Positions 33,380 to 39,182 of a stretch of DNA of 39,182 nucleotides are shown here, in pieces. Source of the DNA: an uncultured Collinsella sp. Its GTDB lineage: Bacteria > Actinomycetota > Coriobacteriia > Coriobacteriales > Coriobacteriaceae. The position numbers and the translations under genes are program-made. Location: NCBI GenBank assembly GCA_959604825.1, contig CAUHCN010000023.1, forward strand, positions 1 to 39,182, in the 5' to 3' direction. The first letter of the stretch is position 1. Every line of letters begins with the position of its first letter. The notes beneath the pieces are model-generated. The model ran no database searches. It was not told the origin of the DNA and saw only the letters and a list, made by a program, of their open reading frames with translations.

Positions 33380-33411
33380 GGGCCGGCGGGGCAATTTTGC
33401 CCCGCCGGCCC
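33380..33411 (-). terminator. GC-rich hairpin downstream of the hydrogenase operon
   Basis: GGCCGGCGGGGCAA and TTGCCCCGCCGGCC form a perfect 14-bp stem, two-base loop, about 10 nt after the stop of the last hydrogenase gene. No T-tract follows on either strand, so it may work as a transcription pause or mRNA 3' stabiliser rather than a classical terminator. Confidence 0.6.
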
Positions 33412-33420
33412 GTCTACGCG

Positions 33421-33762
33421 TTATTCCGGCTTAGTTTCTACCGTGGGAGTCTTGTCCGCCGCAACCGGAGTACGGGCGGTGTCCATAGTCAGGCAGTGCT
33501 TGGGGCAGCTCTCGATGCACTCGCCGCACACCACGCAGGCGTACGGATCAATCGACCACGTTCCGCCCTTGCGATCGACCGCAAGCGCACCCGCCGGGCA
33601 GCGGCGAGCACACATGCCGCAGCAAATGCACACGTCCATGTCGTTGACGATGTGCCCGCGCAAGCGCTCGGGCGCCGTCAGCCCCTCCTGCGGATAGCAC
33701 ACCGTTACCGGCTGCTTGACCATAGAACCCAAGGCCGTCTTGGCAAATGTCAGCAAACTCAT
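33421..33762 (-). CDS. echF: Ech-type hydrogenase ferredoxin subunit (EchF/HycF/NuoI-like)
   Basis: 113 residues, last gene of the hydrogenase operon. Two [4Fe-4S] motifs, C45-x2-C48-x2-C51-x3-C55 and C76-x2-C79-x2-C82-x3-C86, are both followed by proline, as in NuoI and EchF. The N-terminal amphipathic stretch (SLLTFAKTALGSMVK) would lie on the membrane face of the complex. It should pass electrons from soluble ferredoxin to the [NiFe] catalytic subunit. The ATG lies 7 nt after the catalytic-subunit stop; the ribosome-binding site is weak. The C-terminal 20 residues are Thr/Pro/Lys-rich and probably disordered. Confidence 0.9.
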   Translation of the reverse strand: MSLLTFAKTALGSMVKQPVTVCYPQEGLTAPERLRGHIVNDMDVCICCGMCARRCPAGALAVDRKGGTWSIDPYACVVCGECIESCPKHCLTMDTARTPVAADKTPTVETKPE

Positions 33763-33769
33763 GCCGCGC

Positions 33770-34858
33770 CTACCTTTCCGTGCAGCTAATGCATGGGTCG
33801 ATGGTCAGGATAATCATGGGCACGTTGGCAATGAGCACGCCCTGCAGCGCATGCGTCAGACCCGCCAGATTTTGCGACGTCGGCGTGCGCACGCGAAAAC
33901 GGTCCAAATTCTTGGTGCCGTTGCCGCGCACATAGTAATACGCCTCGCCGCGCGGTTGCTCAATCACAACCTCGCCGCGCGCGCCGTCGGCCGGCGTAAG
34001 CTTGGTGCGCCCGCCGATCCCGTCGTGCGGAATCTTGCCCACAAGCTCCTTGATGATGCCCATGGCCTGCGTGACCTCGGCGCAACGCACTTGGCAGCGG
34101 GCATAGCAGTCGCCATCGGTAGCGACAACCGGCTCAAACGCAGCCAGGTCCGCATAGGCACCGTCGCCAAACATGCGCACGTCGTAGTCCACGCCCGAGG
34201 CGCGCCCAAACGGACCGACCATCGAAAGCTCCAGCGCGTCTTTCTTGCTAATCACGCCCACGCCATGCAGGCGCTCGCCGCAGCTGTCATCGTCCAAAAA
34301 CGTATGCACCAGAGCCTCGTAGTCAGGACGCATGGCATCGAGCGTCTGGACAATGCCTGCCAGCTCGGAGTCCTCGATATCATGCTTAAGGCCGCCGATC
34401 TCGTTAATCGACAGAATCACGCGCCCGCCGCAAGTGCTCTCAAAGATCTTGAGAATCTGCTCGCGCAGGGTCCACGAACGATAGAACAGTGCCTCAAAGC
34501 CAAAGGCGTCGGCAAGCAGGCCCAGCCACAGCAAATGCGAGTGAATGCGCGAAAGCTCGTGCAGAATGGTGCGAATATACTGCACGCGGCCGGGCACCTC
34601 GATGTCAAGCATGCGTTCGCAGGCGCTGGCATAGCCGCAGCTGTGGCCCACGGCGCAAATGCCGCAGATGCGCTCGGCGATGTAGCCAAACTGATGCATG
34701 TCGCGCTTTTCAGTGAGCTTCTCGAGCCCGCGGTGCACAAAGCCGATCTGTGGAATTGCCTCGATAACGCTGTCGTCCTCGATCACCAAGTCCAGATGAA
34801 GCGGCTCGGGCAGCACCGGGTGCTGCGGGCCAAACGGAATAACGGAGCGATGTGCCAT
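33770..34858 (-). CDS. echE: group 4 [NiFe] hydrogenase catalytic (large) subunit, EchE-like
   Basis: 362 residues, homologous to NuoD and to EchE/HycE. Both cysteine pairs that bind the NiFe centre are present: RICGIC (C65, C68) near the N terminus and DPCISC (C356, C359) at the C terminus. This distinguishes a hydrogenase from a complex I subunit, in which they are lost. The protein ends at CTER, only three residues after the last cysteine, so no removable C-terminal peptide is visible, as in Ech-type enzymes. The gene starts 5 nt after the EchD-like stop. It catalyses proton reduction with ferredoxin electrons or the reverse, linked to ion pumping by the membrane subunits. No maturation genes (hyp) are within the window. 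Confidence 0.95.
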   Translation of the reverse strand: MAHRSVIPFGPQHPVLPEPLHLDLVIEDDSVIEAIPQIGFVHRGLEKLTEKRDMHQFGYIAERICGICAVGHSCGYASACERMLDIEVPGRVQYIRTILHELSRIHSHLLWLGLLADAFGFEALFYRSWTLREQILKIFESTCGGRVILSINEIGGLKHDIEDSELAGIVQTLDAMRPDYEALVHTFLDDDSCGERLHGVGVISKKDALELSMVGPFGRASGVDYDVRMFGDGAYADLAAFEPVVATDGDCYARCQVRCAEVTQAMGIIKELVGKIPHDGIGGRTKLTPADGARGEVVIEQPRGEAYYYVRGNGTKNLDRFRVRTPTSQNLAGLTHALQGVLIANVPMIILTIDPCISCTER

Positions 34859-34863
34859 GGACC

Positions 34864-35583
34864 TTACGCCTCCTCTTTCTGCTTGTCGCGGGCGGCCTTG
34901 GCGGCAAGCGCCGCGCGGACCTTAGCCGCTTTCTCGGGATCCATGGCGGCGAGCTTTGCCTCCATCTCGGCGGCTTTAAGTGCGGCCTTGGCCGCGGCCT
35001 CGTCATGCTGAGCATCGGAGCCGGCAGCCGCAGCGGGCCGAGCGACGGCGGCGCCCGCGGCATCACCAGCGCCCGCGGCGCCCTCCCCTGCAGCAGCCGC
35101 AGCAGCGGCGGCCTTCTCGGCCGCGGCCTTGCGCGCCTTGGCCTCGGCAGCGGCACGGACCTTCATGGCTTTCTCTCGCGCAGCCTTCACCTCGGGCGTG
35201 ATAACGCTCATGGGCTCGGCAGTCGAGACCTGGTAGAAAAAGCCCTTAAAGTCGATCTGCATATCGGTGATGGCAAGACCGAATAGGTCGTGCGCTTCGT
35301 TTTCAAACGGGAATACCGCCGGATAGTACGAGCTGATGGACGGAATCTCCTGGTACTGATCAATTCCCTCAACCACCAGGTTCTCGATCGCATAGCTGCC
35401 GTCCTGCGCAATATGCTCCCGAGCAGCACGAACGTTGATAAACGTATAGACCAAGCGATACGTGCCGTCGTCGACGTTGCGCTCGGCGTGCATTTGCACA
35501 AAGCGGGCACCGGCGCCCTTGAGCGCCTGGACATGCGACAGGAGCTCGTCGATCCCGACGGTGGTATAGATTGCCTCTTGCAT
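34864..35583 (-). CDS. echD: Ech hydrogenase EchD/NuoC-like subunit with long Ala/Lys-rich tail
   Basis: 239 residues. The first 125 or so form the 30-kDa-subunit (NuoC) domain, with the family mark FPFENEAHDLFGLAITDMQ near 91-109. This part matches the full length of ordinary EchD. After about residue 128 there is a tail of some 110 residues made mainly of Ala, Lys, Glu and Gly, with many AAAEKA-like heptads, probably a long helix or disordered linker. The start is the ATG overlapping the EchC stop by 1 nt (TAATG). The subunit connects the ferredoxin and catalytic subunits; the tail is extra and might mediate contact with other proteins. Confidence 0.9.
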   Translation of the reverse strand: MQEAIYTTVGIDELLSHVQALKGAGARFVQMHAERNVDDGTYRLVYTFINVRAAREHIAQDGSYAIENLVVEGIDQYQEIPSISSYYPAVFPFENEAHDLFGLAITDMQIDFKGFFYQVSTAEPMSVITPEVKAAREKAMKVRAAAEAKARKAAAEKAAAAAAAAGEGAAGAGDAAGAAVARPAAAAGSDAQHDEAAAKAALKAAEMEAKLAAMDPEKAAKVRAALAAKAARDKQKEEA

Positions 35584-36176
35584 TACTCGGCCTCCTTTGC
35601 AGCGACGGACGCGGTGGGCGTCCCAGCAGGTGCGTCGCCAGCGGCGGGCGCGTCGCCGGCCTCAGCTGCGGCCACAAACCCGTCCTCGCCCAACTCAACG
35701 CCACCGTCCCAAGTAGCGGCACCGCCCACGGTAAGCGGATCGCCGCCGGCGCGCATCACGGCCTCCTTCTGGTCCAGGATGCCGCACGCCTCCACGATGG
35801 CATCGATCACGGTCTCGGGGCGAATGGCGCATCCGGGCGCGTACACGTCCACGGGAATCGCGCGGTCCACGCCGCCGATCACGTTGTAGGCATCGCGGAA
35901 CACGCCGCCCGAGCACGCGCAGATGCCGCAGGCCACCACGCACTTGGGCTCGAGCATCTGGTTGTAAATCTGGCGCACGACAGGCAAGTTCTGAGCGTTG
36001 ACCGAGCCCGTCACCAAAAAGATGTCCGCATGCTTGGGGTTGCCGGTATTGACCACGCCAAAGCGCTCCGCATCGAACAGCGGCGTGAGCGAGGCCAGCA
36101 CCTCGATATCGCATCCGTTGCAGCTCGAGCCGTCGTAATGAATAACCCACGGCGAGCGCGACATTTTATGATCCAT
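35583..36176 (-). CDS. echC: Ech hydrogenase small subunit (EchC/NuoB-like)
   Basis: 197 residues. The NuoB/HycG domain (about 8-150) has the ligands of the proximal [4Fe-4S] cluster: CNGC (C19, C22), a cysteine in ACGICACSGG (C86 or C88), and PGC (C116). The cluster feeds electrons to the NiFe site of EchE. The last 45 residues are Ala/Gly/Pro-rich and not needed for the fold. The ATG follows AGGAGG at 8 nt; an internal ATG at residue 5 is a minor alternative. The gene lies between the membrane fusion subunit (12 nt upstream) and EchD (1-nt overlap). Confidence 0.93.
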   Translation of the reverse strand: MDHKMSRSPWVIHYDGSSCNGCDIEVLASLTPLFDAERFGVVNTGNPKHADIFLVTGSVNAQNLPVVRQIYNQMLEPKCVVACGICACSGGVFRDAYNVIGGVDRAIPVDVYAPGCAIRPETVIDAIVEACGILDQKEAVMRAGGDPLTVGGAATWDGGVELGEDGFVAAAEAGDAPAAGDAPAGTPTASVAAKEAE

Positions 36177-36188
36177 GGATGCCGCCTC

Positions 36189-39071
36189 CTAAATAAACAC
36201 GTCGACGAGGATGGGCATAAGGTTGAGCAGGCCAAACACCAGCGCCACGCCCCATCCGAGCTTAAAGCAGCTGCGCCAGGTGCTGCGCGCGAAGGTGTTG
36301 TCGATCAGCACCTCGACAAAGTACGTCGCAGCCATCACGACCAGGGCGACCAGCCAGCTCACTGGGTTGTCCCAGACAAAGAACATGCCCACCCACATCA
36401 AAAACAGCACGGTCTCGCACCAGTGCATAAGGGTCATCTTGGCCAGCGTGCTGCCGCTCATCTCGGTGGCGACGCCCTGGACGATCTCCTGATGCGCGTG
36501 ATGCGAGTACGAAAGATCGAACGGCGACTTGCGCAGCTTGATGGTAAGCACCGCGAGCAGCGCGAGGAAAATGGGCGCGCTGTACACGATGATGGGGGCC
36601 GACTGCCCCGTCACGGCGATGGAATCGAAGCTGTCGGTGGCAAGGTACAGGCCCACGCTCATCAGCAGAACGGCGGGCTCGTAACTCATAACCTGCAGCA
36701 GCTCGCGGTCGGCACCGACCTGGGCAAACGGGCTTTGCGTCGAGGCGGACGCCAGCACCACAAAAATCGCGGCAAGCGTCACCATAAAGGCGCATAACAG
36801 CGTGTTGGAGCCCGACACAAAGATGCCGCCGCCCACCACGGTAAAGATGAGCGCGCACGCCATGTAGGTATCGTCCATGGTGTTTACGCTGGCGGGAGCC
36901 TTGCGCAGCAGCTTGGCAACGTCGTAGAAGGGCTGCAGCAAGCGCGGGCCCACGCGGCCCTGCATGCGAGCCGAAAGTTTGCGGTCAACGCCGTCGATCA
37001 AGCCGCCCACAAGCGGCGCCAGCAAGGCAAACGCCACGGTGCCAATAAAAATGCCCACGACGCCCGAGCCTTCAAAATACTTGCCGCGCAGCACCGAGGG
37101 CGCACTCATGGCAAGCCGCTCGGGCCCAATCCACGCGCAACACAGCAGCGCAAACAAGATAATGCTGCAGCACACGACGCTACCCGCGGGGCCAATACGC
37201 TTCTCGCCAAGGGCATCCTCCGAGTACCAATTGCGCTTTTCGGCCTTCACCTCGTGTCCCATCGAGCCGCGGAAATGGCGGTAATTGTCGGTTCCCACAC
37301 CCGAAAGATATACGTTTACGTGCGGTTTGTTGCTCACGCGGAATGAAGTCAGCAGCACCACGGCGATAAACGCCACGATAACCACCATCAGATACATGGC
37401 ATCCTTGCCAATAACGTACGGCACGCGGCCAAACACCATGGCCAAGTAAGGCGACACCAGACCGCTCGAGATAACCGGGAACGCCACGCAGCACAGAATC
37501 AGCAGCGCGGCGATGGTATTGAGGGCCATCCATTCGGTCTTATGGACATTGACCTCAACGTTTTGAGCCGTGGGGTCGACGCCCGAAAGCTTGGCAAGCC
37601 ACTTGCCCCAGAAGAAGAACGTCGCGGCCGAGCCAAAGGCAAGCACCATGATCATGAGCACGTTGCCGGTCTGGGCAAACGCCACCAGGGCGCCCCACTT
37701 GGACACGAGCATGCCAAACGGAGCCACGAACATGCCCATAATGCCCAGCATCATCAGGCGCGTCAGGTGCGGCATGCGGCTGAACATGCCGTCCATGTCC
37801 TCGATATTGCGGCTGCCGATATGATGCTCGGCCGTGCCCACGCACAGGAACAGCAGCGACTTTGCCACCGTATGGAACAGGATCAGGAAGATCGCGGCCC
37901 ACACGGCCTCGGGCGCGCCGACGCCTAGGCAGGCGCTGATAAGGCCCAAGTTGGAAATGGTGGAGTACGCGAGCACGCGTTTGGCGTTGCTCTGCGAGAT
38001 GGCCATGAGGGCAGCGAGCAAAAACGTGATGGCACCCACACTCGTGACCATAAAGCCAGTCACGGGATAGATGGCATAGAGCGGGCTGAGCTTGACCATC
38101 AGGAACACGCCGGCTTTGACCATGGTTGACGAGTGCAGCAGGGCGCTCGTGGGCGTGGGGGCAACCATGGCACCCAATAGCCAAGTGTGGAACGGCATCT
38201 GCGCGGCCTTGGTGAGTGCGGCGAGCGACAGCAGAACGACCGGCATCACCAGCAGCGCGGATTGCGCGGTTCCGGCGCCGGAAAGCTCGATCATGCCCGA
38301 GATGGTCAGCGGCATGCCGTTAACGTGCAGGTACATGAGCCCGGCCAAAAACGCGATGCCGCCCAGCATGTTGAGGATGATCTGGGTGAAAGCGTTTTTT
38401 ATGGCCTCGGGCGTGCGCGTGTAGCCAATCATGAGGAACGAGCACACGGTGGTGATTTCCCAGCCACAGAACAGCCACTCAAGGTTGTCGCTTGTCACGA
38501 TGACGAACATGGCCGAGAGGAACAGGAACATAAGCGCCAGGAACTGCGGGCGTCGGTCAGGCGCCGTCTGCCCGCGCAGCGCTGCCTCGTGCTCGTCGTG
38601 GGCCTGGAAGTCCTTCATGTAGCCCAGGGCGTACACGCAGATAAGGCTGCCGACAATGCCGACGACAAGCACCATGATCACGCTCATGTAGTCAAGGTAG
38701 AGTGGCGTTGCCGTGACGGCTTCGGTCGCGGGCAGCGTCATAGCTGCAAAGGTGAGCGAGCCCACCAGCTGCACCACGCCGAGCACCGTGGTGAGCGTGC
38801 TCTTATATTTACGCGCGTTGTACAGGATGACGGCGCACAGGATCACGTCGATGACGGAGCTGATGATCGAGAGCACATGCGAGGTGCCGGGGGCAACCTC
38901 GAAGCTCTGCGGGCCCGTGCCAAAAAACATGACGGCGACTACAACCGTCACCGCCATAATAATGCCGGAGCCTACAAGCCCTACCGCATCGCGGGCGCGG
39001 TCACCGCGCGCGAGCAGCATGCCCAGCGCCGGTACCAGCGGAAACAGGGTAAGGAAATACAGTAGCGTCAT
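36189..39071 (-). CDS. fused membrane subunits EchA (NuoL-like) and EchB (NuoH-like)
   Basis: A continuous 960-residue membrane protein. Residues 1 to about 630 form a NuoL/MrpA-like antiporter module: the glutamate of CGWEITT (E205), the lysine of LTKAAQMPFHTWL (K288), SALLHSSTMVKAGV (309-322) and a later K/H-rich helix around 394-418. A charged cytoplasmic linker (about 585-628) leads to a NuoH module (about 635-960): MQGRVGPRLLQPFYDVAKLL (703-722), ADRELLQVMSYEPA (787-800) and KSPFDLSYSHHAHQEIVQG (848-866), which form the quinone-chamber-like junction and proton path. In other Ech hydrogenases these are two separate genes, echA and echB. No internal stop or frameshift divides them here. 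The ATG follows GGGGGAG. It is the first gene of the operon and is expected to pump H+ or Na+. Confidence 0.93.
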   Translation of the reverse strand: MTLLYFLTLFPLVPALGMLLARGDRARDAVGLVGSGIIMAVTVVVAVMFFGTGPQSFEVAPGTSHVLSIISSVIDVILCAVILYNARKYKSTLTTVLGVVQLVGSLTFAAMTLPATEAVTATPLYLDYMSVIMVLVVGIVGSLICVYALGYMKDFQAHDEHEAALRGQTAPDRRPQFLALMFLFLSAMFVIVTSDNLEWLFCGWEITTVCSFLMIGYTRTPEAIKNAFTQIILNMLGGIAFLAGLMYLHVNGMPLTISGMIELSGAGTAQSALLVMPVVLLSLAALTKAAQMPFHTWLLGAMVAPTPTSALLHSSTMVKAGVFLMVKLSPLYAIYPVTGFMVTSVGAITFLLAALMAISQSNAKRVLAYSTISNLGLISACLGVGAPEAVWAAIFLILFHTVAKSLLFLCVGTAEHHIGSRNIEDMDGMFSRMPHLTRLMMLGIMGMFVAPFGMLVSKWGALVAFAQTGNVLMIMVLAFGSAATFFFWGKWLAKLSGVDPTAQNVEVNVHKTEWMALNTIAALLILCCVAFPVISSGLVSPYLAMVFGRVPYVIGKDAMYLMVVIVAFIAVVLLTSFRVSNKPHVNVYLSGVGTDNYRHFRGSMGHEVKAEKRNWYSEDALGEKRIGPAGSVVCCSIILFALLCCAWIGPERLAMSAPSVLRGKYFEGSGVVGIFIGTVAFALLAPLVGGLIDGVDRKLSARMQGRVGPRLLQPFYDVAKLLRKAPASVNTMDDTYMACALIFTVVGGGIFVSGSNTLLCAFMVTLAAIFVVLASASTQSPFAQVGADRELLQVMSYEPAVLLMSVGLYLATDSFDSIAVTGQSAPIIVYSAPIFLALLAVLTIKLRKSPFDLSYSHHAHQEIVQGVATEMSGSTLAKMTLMHWCETVLFLMWVGMFFVWDNPVSWLVALVVMAATYFVEVLIDNTFARSTWRSCFKLGWGVALVFGLLNLMPILVDVFI

Positions 39072-39182
39072 ACCATCACTCCCCCATGCAAAAACGCTGC
39101 AATTGTTTAACGTTATAGCTCAGTTGAGGAGTAGCGGCGGCGGGTTTTCGGTCAACTGGGGAGTTTTAGGCGTACGGGGTAA
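39072..39182 (-). promoter_or_regulatory. upstream region of the hydrogenase operon
   Basis: The last 111 bp lead into the hydrogenase operon. On the minus strand TATAAC (39111-39116) is a candidate -10 box about 40 nt before the ATG, and TTGACC (39149-39154) lies too far upstream to pair with it. The promoter may extend beyond the window. No gene is recognised. Confidence 0.3.

Noticed and set aside
32635..33420. CRISPR array or small protein genes in the gene-free region
   Set aside because: The repeats are long palindromes at about 245-bp spacing with differing arms, not short identical repeats with uniform spacers. Short open frames there (for example 32713-32958 minus, 33251-33697 plus) run through palindrome arms, lack ribosome-binding sites or resemble nothing.
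33770..36176. Complex I (Nuo) fragment instead of a hydrogenase
   Set aside because: The large subunit keeps both NiFe-binding CxxC motifs (C65/C68 and C356/C359), and the gene set and order match EchA-F without NuoA, J, K, N, E, F or G.

Overview
The window is high-GC DNA that best fits an anaerobic gut actinomycete of class Coriobacteriia, most likely Collinsella or a close relative. This rests on codon and GC style, an Ech-type hydrogenase, a magnesium-type NRAMP protein of the sort described from Eggerthella lenta, and a dense crop of intergenic palindromes. I could not test the assignment by database search.

Layout, left to right. (1) 0.2-7.0 kb, all on the minus strand: luxS, then a sugar operon reading LacI regulator, FucI/AraA-like isomerase, transketolase N half, transketolase C half, FGGY kinase. 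The order isomerase, kinase, split transketolase resembles ketose-phosphate transketolase routes such as apiose catabolism. An 18-bp motif occurs in front of both the operon and the regulator and is a good operator candidate. (2) 7.1-9.1 kb: ribokinase and nucleoside hydrolase, a nucleoside/ribose salvage pair. (3) 9.3-11.5 kb, plus strand: an OatA-like membrane O-acyltransferase with a fused SGNH domain. (4) 11.6-14.9 kb: a two-gene magnesium-transport operon (a MgtE-like regulatory/membrane protein and an NRMT-type NRAMP), preceded by a structured leader of about 200 nt with a 9-codon overlapping ORF. (5) 15.0-20.8 kb: envelope genes. These are a NodB-family protein with degenerate metal site, a PRC-barrel/YtxH pair, a protein resembling the cyanophycin-synthetase N-terminal domain, a CNNM/CorC protein and a hemolysin III/PAQR protein. 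(6) 21.0-23.4 kb: a membrane-anchored alpha/beta hydrolase and a DUF362 ferredoxin protein. (7) 23.7-32.6 kb: a MacB/FtsX-type ABC system, then an ABC-2 exporter (ATPase plus two permeases) divergent from a NarL-type two-component system. (8) 32.6-33.4 kb: a gene-free region with three related long palindromes. (9) 33.4-39.1 kb: a complete group 4 (Ech-type) [NiFe] hydrogenase operon in the order AB(fused)-C-D-E-F.

The most unusual items are the three palindromes at 32.7-33.35 kb, whose arms differ between copies while each copy stays self-complementary; the EchA-EchB fusion; the magnesium operon with its leader; and a dispersed family of GGGGAC-containing hairpins placed just after minus-strand stop codons.
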